Assembly: GCA_028455995.1 (NCBI GenBank)
Contig: JABELC010000005.1
Coordinates: 682,001-746,000, forward strand
Source of the DNA: Scleromitrula shiraiana
Taxonomy: Eukaryota > Ascomycota > Leotiomycetes > Helotiales > Sclerotiniaceae
Length of the DNA: 64,000 nt
Direction of reading: 5' to 3'
Shown here: positions 48,041 to 58,973 of the stretch, in pieces
Layout: every line of letters begins with the position of its first letter
How positions within the stretch are numbered: position 1 is the first letter of the stretch
Program-made: the position numbers and the translations under genes
The notes under the pieces: model-generated
Told to the model about the DNA's origin: nothing
The model's database searches: none
What the model saw: the letters and a program-made list of their open reading frames with translations, nothing else

Positions 48041-48260
48041 GGACAAAAACCCGTCAGGGGGTATCTTGAGTAAGCGCCCTATCTCAAGTTTAAACGCGAC
48101 AAAACTTATCTGGATTGGACCAAAAACCCGTCCGGGGGTATCTTGAATAAGCGCCCGGTGTCATTCAAGTTTACACGACAAAGGCCCGTCTGGACTCTGG
48201 ACTGGACGACAAAAACCCGTCCGGGGGTATCTTGATCAAGCGTCCGGCGCTTGATAAAGT
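48041..48260. repeat. Three tandem 76-88 bp hairpin-bearing repeats
   Basis: Three copies start with acaaaaacccgtc, a G run and tatcttga. Each has an internal inverted repeat: cttgag/ctcaag in copy 1, cttgaat/attcaag in copy 2 and, in a shifted register, atcaagcg/cgcttgat in copy 3. The block is more GC-rich than the AT-rich island that follows. Confidence 0.78.
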
Positions 48261-48679
48261 TTTGCCCCTTTTGTCCTTGGTTTCAAATCGATTCTTATCT
48301 GAAGTTTTTTGCATTATTTTGGAAGGAGACACGGAGGCTATTCTTTTTTTTATGTATAAATCGTTCTTTCTGGTTAGATGAGTGGAGTGGTAGATTAGTC
48401 GATATTTGGAGTTTGTGATGATAGATAGCGCGAGAGCTATAGAGCGTCAAGAAAGCTAACGAGCCAAGCTTTGCTATGAAGATAGTTATCTATCAATGAT
48501 CCAAGATGGCAAATAGCTCAAAACGGTACCTGTAGCTGAAGGTTTGTAGATGATGCGCTGGCATGAAGAATCAAGGCGTGGAAAATAAATTGCGGAACTT
48601 CCACACCAGAATGTGTGCAATCTAAGAACTTGAAGGAGACCATGTAGTATCCTATAGGACTCGGAGTACTAGTAGCTCT

Positions 48680-49745
48680 CAAAGATTATTAGATTTCTAC
48701 TATATAAATTTATCTCATCATTTGTAGAAATCCCTTTCTATGAATTATGATAGAACTTGAAAGTTAATAATTTTTATCTATTCTCAGGCTACTAGTACTA
48801 GTACTAGTAGTATAAAATATATATATATAAATATATTAACTTGCTAGTGCCAGCCACTGGCGGTGAATGAATATTAGTAGTAATATAAATTAATTATATA
48901 TTTTAACAACTTCAACTTGAAGTTAATAATAAAAATTATACTGTGAATCTGAATTCTTGATATATTTTTATTACTACCGTGACTATTCAATTTGAATTTT
49001 ACTAGTAGTAATTTTAGTTTTGATTTTAAATACTACAACTTGAATATTCAAGCTTTTATTTTTTCTAACTACTACTTCAACTTGAAGCAAGTTCTTTTTT
49101 TATTTTTTCATTTTCAAGTTACTAGCACTAGCAAGTTCATACATATTATTTACAAATTATATATATCTCTTGCCAGAAAATGATCCCGAGTCCGAGTCTC
49201 TTCAAGTTTGTTCTTCAAGTTTTTCGTTTTCTAAGTCCAACTTGTTGGCTTAGTTTTATACATCATGCCAGTGCTTCTTTTATACTATTTAACAATCATT
49301 CTATTAACTTGTATAATATATGAGAAGTTCTAGATATTCAATCGTTCAAGTTATTAATACAATGATCAAAAAACTAGTAAGAAAATTAAAAAATTTGAAA
49401 TTAGAATTTAAAAACTTGAAGTTAAAAAGTTTTAAAAAGAAATTGAAATGAAATTTAGTAAATTAAAGTATGTTACTAAATCAAAATATATTAATTTATA
49501 GATCTCAAAATCTATAAATATAAATATACTAGTAGTAGTAAAAGCTTATAATACTAAATTTACAACTCGAAATATAAAATCATGATACAACTTAAGTTTA
49601 TACTTTAACTTTAACTTCGAAAGTTATATTCAAGTCATCATCTATTACTACTAAATTTAATAAGATGATCATATAAATAATACAAGATTATATTATAAGT
49701 TATAGAAGTCTCATAAAGATATGATTGGTGTTGCCAGTGAGAAGT
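48680..49745. other. AT-rich island
   Basis: About one kilobase dominated by A and T with repeated words such as actagta and aacttgaag. No coding signal. The many ctagta/tactag motifs suggest decayed repetitive DNA. Confidence 0.7.
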
Positions 49746-50748
49746 TACTAGTATTATAATCCTCCTAGCTCCTCTCCTTCTCTCTATTCACCCTCACAGT
49801 CCTCAGGCTGGTTCTTCTTTCTCGATTATTCTGAGAACTTGAAGAAAGCCTTGACAGACATCATGATATGACAAGAGATAACACCATTAGACTCGAGCTT
49901 TAGCAACTGCTCCGAGTCCAAAGGCTCAAAACAACCATAGCAGTCCTCTGTAAGTATTTGCCACACACGTAACTTAGAATTTTTCTTGTTTACAAACCTT
50001 AAAGTGTTCAAGAAAGTCATTTGTCGTGTAAGTAGTTACTCTTGCACGTTTTTCTGAGCTCTGGATGTCGTGAATGTCTGGTTTTACCCATGGGTCCTCT
50101 CCGATAAGGTTCAGTGGGAACGGATTACTAGCAAAATGCCAGTTTTTATAGTATAATCCAGTATATATATATATAAGTCCTCACGTTCGCGAAGGCAAGT
50201 GTGGCATAATGAACGCGCCCGTGTAGTTCGCCGCGGAATTCTAAGCTGGCTGCCAAAAGTCATGTGCTTGGACGCGTTGACCTAACTAAGCATGTCACTT
50301 TCGAGTAGAGCTTTGCGTGTTTGGAATACTGTTTTCTACCATAACTCTTGTAGCAGATAACGTGAGCTCGTGCAACATCTCCTGCTGTATGCTGATAGGA
50401 GGTGCCAATGCTATCGCTTGAAAGTTATAGTTGAGACTATCTCGGGTGCTTGAATATTTTGAAGAATGGTAGACACGGTTGTATCGTAGAGGATAATAAG
50501 GGGCACCTAGAGATGTATATATTATGATGTTTGCATAAGGTCAGTGAAGGTGTTACGGGTAGCCCAGCGTTGTTTGTTCCGCCTAGCGCACTCAACCTCA
50601 AAATCCTGCATTAAAACAGGCCGCTCAAGGCTGCTTGCATAAATTGGCTTGGTTATAAGAGGTCTATGCGGTGCCAAATTTGTGAAGTCTCCTCAAAATA
50701 CATTGTTGAAAATCAGAATTTGAAACAGCCATTAGATGCAAAACTTCA

Positions 50749-51815
50749 TTACGGAGCAACGCTGTATAATATCGCACTATTAAACTGGAAAGATTCAATC
50801 ACTTTTTGACCTCCATCCTTTGCAATCATCCAATCCGAAAATCTATTGGCCATCTCCCTATTTTGACTTCTTGTGCCCACGAGAATAGAAGCAAGGTTAA
50901 GAAGAGAATCATCCATATTATCTGTGCCTGCTTTCTGATAAAAGATTCAGCCCACAGCACCACAAACATTTAATATCATCACTTACAAAGACACTCATCT
51001 TCTCTCTAATTTCCATTTCGATACTTAACCATGTTCCTTGATCCGTGATCGTATACTCCTCCAGACCACATGCAGCCCTCAAAGCAGCAAACGGATACTC
51101 AACAAATCTATGGTACCAATTTGAATACGGGTATGCCCACGAAGTCTGACCGATTGCCGTCCAGATCGAAGATTCCTTGATATTTGCAGCCGATTTGTCA
51201 TAACGTGAGAGAAAACGTATTGCGGGATTAGAGACACAGGCAGTGAAAAGTTGGGCAAAAAGCTGATAGATTGTCTTTGTGAAATCATTAAGGGAAAGAT
51301 CAGCAGGATTGAATCTGTGCCCTAAGAAAACTATCAGTCCGAAAAGAGATACCCTGGAATCGGTTGATCGGCTTCATACATACCCACAAGCAACCAATGA
51401 TCTCTCCACGCGTATTCTCTTCTATCCACAATGCCCTGGCCACTAGAAGACCAGGGGTTCAGTAATTGCATATTTCAGAATTTCAAAGAACGAATAACGC
51501 TCACATAACTATCTCCTCAGCCATTTTATGATATGTGATACTTAGATCTGCAGCGCGACTTGCTAGATAATTAAAACTCTCAGATGTATCCGATAACAAC
51601 CAAGCCACGCTAAATTCTTCACAGACAAACTTGGTGATGCTGTAGTCAATATTTGCCAGTGCACGAATCAACCCGGATTGGCCAGCACCACCTGTGGCTA
51701 TCCGCAAAAGGATCAGAGGGTGCGGTAAAGATGAATCGTGATTTGAGCCACCGTATATTTCAGCTGGACGAACATAAGGCTCAGGTGAGGACAGGTCGAC
51801 GCTCATTGAAGCCAT
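50749..51815 (-). CDS. Periplasmic-binding-protein-like (tungstate/molybdate-type) protein
   Basis: Four exons on the minus strand: 51505-51815, 51384-51442, 50987-51321, 50749-50934. Introns have donors GTGAGC, GTATGT, GTAAGT and acceptors TCTAG, CTTAG, ATCAG; phases agree and give 296 aa. The order resembles ABC-transporter solute-binding proteins for oxyanions (PBP-like fold): LLRIATGGAGQSGLIRALA at the ligand loop, VAWLLSDTSESFNYLASR, ADLSITYHK, then REYAWRDHWLLVG, NPADLS, and a second lobe with SSIWTAIGQTSWAYPYSNWY, YTITDQGTWLS, DSLLNLASILVGTRSQNREM and a C-terminal DWMIAKDGGQKVIESF helix. Fungal homologues are often named extracellular tungstate-binding proteins, but no signal peptide is seen here, so location is open. 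No ABC permease or ATPase is nearby, so a transport role is unproven. It lies between AT-rich islands. Confidence 0.75.
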
Positions 51816-52228
51816 CTTATGTTAGAGTGGTTGAGATGTTGGAGAGCTGTTGTTTAGACACGAAGCTGTTGATGGCAAAGTGTAACGTGGAGTGCGGGGG
51901 CGGAGTAAATTCTACATTGCGCGCAAAATATCAGGTACTAATTAGTGGTCAGTTACCCATGCCCTGTCTGTCCTCACATAAACCTGCATGCTTTTATACA
52001 TATTGATTCTCTGAGTTTTCAGCGAAAGGACGATCCCAAGCGACTTTCTTTGATACTCACGAAAATGTCACCAAATATCCATGCTGTGGCACCAGCTGAT
52101 GGTAATGAAATTTATTTGGGTATCTTCTTCAAACTAAAAATAATAAACTAGCTTCATTATATCGAATTAATGCCTGGGAATTCTCTGTCATCCATTCTCA
52201 CGAAGTCATCTCCATCCTGAAACATGGA
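51816..52228. other. Intergenic, no gene seen
   Basis: Short gap between two minus-strand genes; it must hold the promoter of the binding-protein-like gene and the 3' end of the AT-hook gene. Confidence 0.5.
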
Positions 52229-53656
52229 TCATACTGTTCGATCTTTGAGCCTATTATGTAGCGCCTGTTTCGCCCTTTCCTTCCCCTTTCGAACTTCATC
52301 CTCTCGTGTTGGTCTTTCAGACATAAATATCAAGTCCGAACCGCTCTGTACACTTTCTTGACGAGGTTCATTGCTTGATAATAGATCTTCACCACTTCCT
52401 TCCTCAAATGCCATCATATCTCTACCATGATTTCGCATTGCTGTCATTTTCTGAGTTGGAGTTTGCCTTTTTAATTCTATTGGCAGGCGCTGGTTACTTC
52501 GAGAAACATGATTATTAGAATCTGATGTTGGGGAGGAATCGTGTTTGTGAATAGATGAATGTCGGTCGCGAAGATCTGAATTTGTCGGCGTAGTTTTCTC
52601 CAATGGACTATGGTCATCTGAATCCGACATGATGAATGGGTACACCTCTGTACCCTTGGCAGGAAGAATTGGAGCAGGTTTCTGGTGGTGATGCGGTGGG
52701 TTTTTGTTCGGTTTATTTTTCGAAGGGGCTTCTACAAAAGCTTCAACATCCCTGTGTTTCGTTGTGATTCGGGATTTTGGACCAGAGGAATGGGGTGGAG
52801 TAGGAGAATTGGTATTGGAGCTGGACGATTGAAGTGATTCCTCGTTGAGTTGGCGATTTAATGCAAGATCCGTATCGTCATCGTCTTCTTCACTGTATGA
52901 ATCCGCTTCTGCGCCCTCGAGTAATAGTCGAGATGGTGTAGTTAAGTAAGCTTGGGATAGTGAGGGCTGAGATAATGAAACCTGTGATGGTGAGGTCCGA
53001 GGACGGTAATAAACTGTGGATGAAGTGATCGCAGGTTGCATTTTCCGAGGTCGACCCGGACCACGCTTCCCACCTGTAGACGTGGCCGGCAGCGGCAGTG
53101 ATGGCATGAAATTATCTGATATAGATCTAGGAGGCCTGCCTCTTCCTCTCTTTCTTGGCTGATCGAGCGAGCCGTCCCGTTCTCGTTTCCTCTTAAATGC
53201 AAGAATTTCCTCACGTGACACTCCTGCCTTCTTCATTTCCTTCAATTGCCTCTTTTCATCCTGACGAATGATCTTTGGTTGTGTCTCTTCTACCTCTCGA
53301 TCGTATTCCTCTGAACTTCGCTTATATTCGAAAAGTTCCAGATTATGCTCAGATACATAATTACTGACGTTTTTCGGGTGAACAATAAGCTGAATATGTG
53401 GTTGCCCCTCATAAACTACCAGAAAGTGAGTAGGATCCTTAGATTTAGGATATGGGAAACAATCCAAAATAATTCCCTTGAGTTCATGAGGTGGAATAAG
53501 TGAGATTGATTGAAGCGGTGGGCCGCTATTTGGTTTGTAGATCGGTCGTTCGACAACTTTAAAGTCGAATTTCCAATCTGGAATTATAGTATCTCTTATT
53601 GTTGGATTTTTTGACAAAGAATTCTCGGTGGCTTCAACAACATCGTTTGATGCCAT
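52229..53656 (-). CDS. AT-hook chromatin-type protein
   Basis: One uninterrupted 475-aa frame from the ATG at 53654-53656 (complement). Residues 1-110 are a folded-looking domain (WKFDFKVVERPIYKPNSG, PPHELKGIILDCFPYPKSKD, THFLVVYEGQPHIQLIVHP). Next is a charged helical segment to about 165, then two AT-hook motifs, RKRGRGRPPRS and KRGPGRPRK, near residues 170-210. The rest is disordered with acidic patches (SYSEEDDDDTDLAL) and ends in a basic helix (KGKERAKQALHNRLKD). AT-hooks bind the minor groove of AT-rich DNA; a role in chromatin is inferred. I do not recognise a named orthologue. The gene is flanked by AT-rich DNA starting about 100 bases upstream of its start codon. Confidence 0.75.
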   Translation of the reverse strand: MASNDVVEATENSLSKNPTIRDTIIPDWKFDFKVVERPIYKPNSGPPLQSISLIPPHELKGIILDCFPYPKSKDPTHFLVVYEGQPHIQLIVHPKNVSNYVSEHNLELFEYKRSSEEYDREVEETQPKIIRQDEKRQLKEMKKAGVSREEILAFKRKRERDGSLDQPRKRGRGRPPRSISDNFMPSLPLPATSTGGKRGPGRPRKMQPAITSSTVYYRPRTSPSQVSLSQPSLSQAYLTTPSRLLLEGAEADSYSEEDDDDTDLALNRQLNEESLQSSSSNTNSPTPPHSSGPKSRITTKHRDVEAFVEAPSKNKPNKNPPHHHQKPAPILPAKGTEVYPFIMSDSDDHSPLEKTTPTNSDLRDRHSSIHKHDSSPTSDSNNHVSRSNQRLPIELKRQTPTQKMTAMRNHGRDMMAFEEGSGEDLLSSNEPRQESVQSGSDLIFMSERPTREDEVRKGKERAKQALHNRLKDRTV

Positions 53657-54666
53657 TTGGGATTAAGAAAATTAACAATCTGTTTAAGAGTATTTTTTGG
53701 GCATTTGAAAAGGTAAGAAAAGAGGTCTTGGAAGTTGTTATTAAAAAAAAACAAATTAAGAAGAATGTGTTTAAAAGGATTTAAAACTCAAAGAGAGTTT
53801 AAATTCATTCAACACGATTTAACGAAATAACCAACTTGAATATTAATCTCGTGAAACTAAATAAATTAATTTTTATTTCTTTCAAGTTATTTTTAAAAGA
53901 AATTTAAATCTTTTATCATTAATATTAATTATTTTTGTTTATTTCAAATAATAATTTCTTTTTTTACTTTATATTTAATTGAAATTAGAATTTTTAAAAA
54001 ATATTATAAGAAAATTCTTGAAAGATGATATTATTAATTATTTGTTTTTATTGAGATTTTGAATTATTAATAGTAATAAATTCGTACTTCAAGTATAAAT
54101 TAATAATAATAATAATAATAATACTACTAGTAGTAGTAACTTATAATAAAGTAAAATTAAATTTTTTTCGAATAATAGAATCCAGTTATTAATTCTAAGT
54201 CAAATAATATATTATTATCATAAGAATAATATGATAAAAATAATAGTATCATAAAAATCGTATCATCATGATATATCTATATAAGACTGTGTGAAAAGAA
54301 CAATGTGTGATTAAATTTTGTACGAGGTTTTCAGAGACATAGATTTGATTTATAAGCTTTGCGCCAATAACTAGCCTGGAAGAACATTGTTCCTTCACAA
54401 ATTAATGTTAGCCCCACCTAAGGTAGTTCTTACGATTGCGCCTGAATAATTGCCAACGATCTAACTATTGCGCTAATCCTTTTAGAGAACCTTCTTTTTC
54501 AACTCGACTTTGAAAAACACGAAAAAAAAAGTTCTACGCGTATCTAACCCCATACAGGCTCTTGATCACTAATTTATAGGGATTCTATAGTGCCTATAGG
54601 CTCCCGGGCGCAATATTATACTGTACTGTACAAGCTGTATAGCATCTCAATTAATTTTTTTAATAC

Positions 54667-54770
54667 ACTGTACTATATTATAATGCTGTACTATACTATA
54701 TTATAGCGCTGTACTATACTGTATTCTAATGTTGTGCTATACTATATTATAGTACTGTACAGTCTATAAA
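54667..54770. repeat. Imperfect ctgtactatactatatta tandem repeat
   Basis: Four imperfect copies of about 18-26 bases sharing ctgtactata and tattatag. The words are partly palindromic (gtac, tata). Confidence 0.8.
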
Positions 54771-54987
54771 TATCTATAAATTAAAAATTTACTTTGATTA
54801 CATAAGTCTTTTATAATCAATAAGAACAGATCGTATTGCTGATGATGATATAATAAATGCCGAGTAATAATAACTATTAGTCATCCGTCATTATACAAAA
54901 AGCTAAATATTGGGTTTGGATACTAGCAAGGGATCTCTATTACGGAAGTAGATCATTAGCAATTCAGACGCTCCCGTTCTTACGGTC

Positions 54988-55263
54988 TAATCGTCAGTGC
55001 CTTCTTACTTTCTCTCGTACCTCCCTCTGGTAGTCAAGACTTTTAATTAACTTTTTTTTTTAAATTAACCCATTGTGGCTTGTATATAATTTTAACCTGA
55101 ACCGAAACTAGTTTCAAGCCAAAATTCTAAGGAATTTGACTAAATTTTATATGGCAAAAAAAGTGTGTTAATTAATAAAAAAAAGAAGTTAATTAAAAAC
55201 CGTGACTGCCGGAGGGAGGTACGGTACGAGAGAAGGTAGGAACTTGAAGGGGACTGACGATTA
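54988..55263. mobile_element. MITE-like foldback element with long terminal inverted repeats
   Basis: The left arm starting atcgtcagtgcc at 54990 and the right arm ending actgacgat at 55261 are inverted copies over about 85-95 bases. Shared blocks include tctctcgtac, acctccctc and ttttaattaactt. Both outer ends are flanked by TA, as expected for a TA target-site duplication of Tc1/mariner-type elements. The element is about 276 bases and has no coding capacity. Family assignment is inference from the TA. Confidence 0.72.
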
Positions 55264-55283
55264 ACACAACTAGGTGTACTAAT

Positions 55284-55538
55284 CTCTTCGGGGCAGAAAA
55301 AACTAGGCTTTTTTAATATATTGAACGATGAACTTCTACATAATAAACCTACATATCAACGATTGATAAATCTGATAATTAGAATATTATAATAATCTTT
55401 GAAAATTACAATTTATATATATATATATATATATATACAATTATATTAACAGTTTATATTTGTAGTTGATTTAATAAATTATTTGAATTGAATAGTAAAT
55501 ATATATTAAAAAAGCCCAGTTTTTTCTGTCCCGAAGAG
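55284..55538. mobile_element. Second inverted-repeat element
   Basis: The left end (ctcttcgggg, cagaaaaaact, ggcttttttaatata) and the right end (tattaaaaaagcc, agttttttctg, ccgaagag) are inverted copies of about 35-40 bases with a few mismatches, enclosing AT-rich DNA with a (TA)n run. It starts 20 bases after the first element. No coding capacity. A clear target-site duplication is not seen. Confidence 0.68.
55414..55437. repeat. (TA)n microsatellite
   Basis: Seen directly: about twelve ta dinucleotides inside the second inverted-repeat element. Confidence 0.92.
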
Positions 55539-57302
55539 CCAATCCATCCACTGCAGCTGTAGAACATTATATTGTTTAACTTGTACTTAAACAATCTAGT
55601 ACTTAGATTCAATAATCTAATAAATGCTCTGATCCTATATTATATATTATGTATTATATATTATTCTGATTATTCAGCTGAAAGGTAGTGAATAAATTAG
55701 CACAAGAAGAAAGCTATTCCCATTATCAAGAGCGTCTTGGTTCTCATGTTTACAATATAGAATTGAGATATCATTTATGGACTGTCGTTTCAAAATACGT
55801 CTATCCGCCATCTATAATTATTACATCGCTCAGTTTACCATCACAATGACTAATCTTACCAATGATTCTTGATTGCTAGAACCCCAGCGAATAGCGCGTT
55901 CCAACTTTCCGTATCAGCCTTCATACATACAAGTCTTCCTTATGCAAAAGCGAATCTGTGGAAGTGCAGACGACAACCTAGCTCTGGTAGCCAGAAGCAT
56001 CATATTTTCGCAGACTTTTGATACGGGGTTTATTCGTCCAATACCGCCGTGATTCCGAACACAACTCCTTCCGAAGTCACTCGACCTCCCTGTTTATAGC
56101 CAGTGACATGGCCCTTCCTTGTAATCAACTAGTTCTCAAACCGCTGGTATCTTGTGTTTAAACCTTGGGGTGCTCAGTGGCTACTATGGTGACAGGATGC
56201 GCGGTTTGTCATAGCCGTATTGGTAGAAATCGACCCTACTTATTACATACAAATTAGCCTAGGTCAAGGCATATAGCGCACACCAATACTTCGCATTGCA
56301 GAGAACTTACTAAGATGCTTTCCTAGACAGGTAATTCATCTACAGCGCAGTCAGATGCCTGCCAACCTCGTCATCGTAAGGCATTATTCAATTGGGCAAA
56401 TCGTGACAAGCTTTGGAGCTGTGAAATCTCCGGAATAGCGATTGTAATCGCAAGAGATTCATGATAGAAAGCTGGCTTGACTTCATGTTGGTGGTTCGAT
56501 CAACGAGAGACAAATCAAGTCAGGAAACATAATCGCAATAATCAGGAATTTAAATCTAAATTGGTCTAGGGTTCGAAGTTCAAATAGGTATTACCGTCAA
56601 GGTTCTCAGCTGCCATATTGCGAAATAAAAGGTGAAAATTGGAATGAGTCCGCATGTTGAGATTGACGAGACGTAGCAAGACTGGATGTGCGAGCGGGTG
56701 GAATGTTGTAAGGAAATTGGAGATGAGGAGAATATGGTGATGCAAGTTTTATGGATTCACAATGTTGAAAGCGGTAATTGGCTCGTGCACTCACTTTCTC
56801 CAACCCATGCAGCGGCCGCTAAACTCATACGCCCCTCGTTTCTTATATTGAGCTACTCAATTTTTAAATGTCTATTCAGTACATATACATTCCAAGGTCT
56901 GAATAACCCATAAAAAAATCCAGAGTTTGAGTTAATATACAATTGTTTAGTGTATATATATATATGATCCAACTTTCCTTCCTCAGCTTGAAACTTCTGA
57001 ACATTTGGTATTCAGATGGCTCTATCCAAGATGGAAAGCTAAAGAAACCCCTAATGGAAGGGAGACCACTCCTATCGTGTTTTATCTTTGATAAGAATAA
57101 ATGGCGAAGCTAAATGAAATGCTACAAAATCAAATGTTTGTTTTGAAAGGAACTCCTTCTGAAATGGCTACTACTTATATGACTTCCTTTCTCTCAAACC
57201 GCGTATCTTAGCTTCAGGTCACGTCAGGTCATTCTACTACTCACCATTATTAACCCTGAAATTAACTCTGGACTTAGATATAAGTCTTCAAACTTATCTA
57301 CA

Positions 57303-58445
57303 ATGTCGTTGGATAAGCCATTTTCATTATATAAGTCATTTGAAGGTAATACAGAAGAAGAGTTCAAGGCCCACCATGGTACAAAAGCGGACTTCTTGTT
57401 ATGCCACAACTGTGGATGGACAGCATCTCACCAGAAAGCTTTTGGTCATTTCAGTCATGTTAAATGTAAATGCAATGCCGCTAGAGATATGTGGTTCATC
57501 GGCGACAAGTATCTATTAAAAGAAAGAGCGCTTTTGGAATTTGGGCAGGCAAGCTACCTGGGTCCTGATTTTACAATCACTAAGTTTTTGAGTGAGAACT
57601 CGACCATTCCAGTAGCAAAAGATATGTGCTATTGGAACGATAGCACTAGCCACTTTTTCTTTACGGAGAGTGTCCCAGGCGAAACGCTAAGTTCGATTTG
57701 GCCAAGTATCTACCTTGACAAGGAGAAGGTGAAAGTCATCGCCGAAGAAGTTGTCGAATACCTTCTACAGCTACGCAAGTTTACATACTAAAAGATAGAA
57801 GCTCCAGATGGATCGCCGTTAAGAAATAGAGTACTAGGTTCTAGAAATAAAATCGAGTTTGTGACGAACGATGTTGACGAATGGTGGGCTCGCGTCGAAC
57901 CTCGATTGAGGCCTCGTAAGGGGGAGTTGAAGGAGGACTACAAAAAGAGATATCCCATCCCTGCAAAAGGAGCGTACGTTCTCACGCACGGCGATTTGGA
58001 TGGGAGTAATATTATAATAAAAGATGGACATGTGACCGGCATCATCGATTGGGAACATGGGGGTTATCTTTCAGAATGGTGGGAGGCAATACAAACTAAA
58101 TTGATACAGCCGTATGGATGGAGCAACGCCTTGATAAGGGAGATGAAGAAGAAGCTCGGGGAGTGGCCAGTAGAAGAACAAATATTCTGTAGGGAATTTC
58201 ATACGAGAGTCAAAGACTGGGGGTTTCAACAAATTGAAGAGCACAAGACGTTTGATCATTACTTTTATTCAAAATGCATCAACTATCAACGCTTTATGCA
58301 AGAGGATGAATACGGTTTCGAGCACACAATTTACCTACGCTAGATGCGTGAAAAAAAGGCCACTGAAGAAGAAGCAACTTGGAAGGCTTTCAGAGCGCTG
58401 ACTTTAGAGGAAAGGGAAAAGTTAAAGAGCAAGAACGATTTGTAG
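57303..58445 (+). pseudogene. APH-family phosphotransferase with two in-frame stops
   Basis: One reading frame of 381 codons from ATG at 57303 to TAG at 58443, interrupted only by TAA at 57789 (codon 163) and TAG at 58341. On both sides of each stop the family sequence continues without frameshift. The N-lobe has RDMWFIGDKYLLKER and FFFTESVPGETL. The catalytic loop is HGDLDGSNIII with His at codon 229, Asp 231 and Asn 236, then IIDWE with the metal-binding Asp at 249. The C-terminal helix resumes after the second stop as KKATEEEATWKAFRALT. Fungal APH-like kinases phosphorylate small molecules, with mostly unknown substrates. The 16-base stretch around the first stop is too short for an intron. 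Either the gene is a recent pseudogene or the strain carries a null allele; the second half alone lacks the N-lobe and would not be an active kinase. Confidence 0.8.
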
Positions 58446-58583
58446 ATAGTTGTTATCACAGTCGTAGTTGACAGCAAATCAATTCATTTGTCAAATCACA
58501 AAGTGTCCATTTCCGTTGTATTCTATTCTTACCTTAATTTCCAAAAATTGCTTTCTCCCTTCCAATCTCCCCTTAGCCTTTGC

Positions 58584-58973
58584 CTAGTCTTGCAAAACTA
58601 GCTCAGCAGATCTAACACTTTCATGTGGATTTGGATACGCAATCTTGAGTGCAACAGAGAGCTTGACAGTGTTATCAACCTCGCTGACCACAACCAAAAT
58701 TCGAAGATCATACGCTTGAATCTCCACTACCATACACTCAGTATCTTCCTTTCCATTTCCATCTTCCTCTTTCTCTCCCCTTTCTTCTTCACGGGAGGCA
58801 GCCCATAAAAGTACAAGAGCATGATCTGTTGGTTCCGAAATTCTACGACCACCTATATCATAGTATTTGATGGCGAAGGGTTTCATCGATTTGCCAGTTG
58901 GTAGCAACGCATGGCAAGGCTGGCATACTTCTTGTCCTGTCTGATTGGTGAAACCGCAAATGAAACAGAGCAT
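58584..58973 (-). CDS. Small zinc-ribbon-type hypothetical protein
   Basis: A 129-aa minus-strand frame from the ATG at 58971-58973 (complement). The N-terminus has two CxxC knuckles, CFICG and CQPC, 15 residues apart, a typical zinc ribbon. Then come a short beta-rich part (FAIKYYDIGGRRISEPTD, ALVLLWAAS), a very acidic Glu/Lys/Gly loop (REEERGEKEEDGNGKED) and a hydrophobic C-terminal part (LRILVVVSEVD). No named family recognised. It is convergent with the APH-like gene, with about 140 bases between them. Confidence 0.6.
   Translation of the reverse strand: MLCFICGFTNQTGQEVCQPCHALLPTGKSMKPFAIKYYDIGGRRISEPTDHALVLLWAASREEERGEKEEDGNGKEDTECMVVEIQAYDLRILVVVSEVDNTVKLSVALKIAYPNPHESVRSAELVLQD

Larger units (their letters stand above)
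44031..50748. other. Gene-free stretch of about 6.7 kb
   Basis: No supported gene. It contains a hairpin-bearing repeat block at 48041-48260 and an AT-rich island at about 48680-49745. A 7-bp-stem hairpin (ctcggag/ctccgag) lies near 44154-44172. The remainder shows only short open frames on both strands. Confidence 0.5.
53657..57302. other. AT-rich, element-bearing stretch of about 3.6 kb
   Basis: No supported gene. About 53700-54350 and 54600-55700 are strongly AT-rich. It holds a tandem repeat at 54667-54770, two inverted-repeat elements at 54988-55263 and 55284-55538, and a (TA)n run at 55414-55437. From about 55850 the base composition returns to normal without a readable gene. Confidence 0.6.

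Noticed and set aside
57770..57795. Possible 16-base intron (gt..ag) around the first stop of the APH-like gene
   Set aside because: Far below the minimum size of spliceosomal introns; the flanking protein sequence aligns without a gap, so a nonsense codon is the simpler reading.
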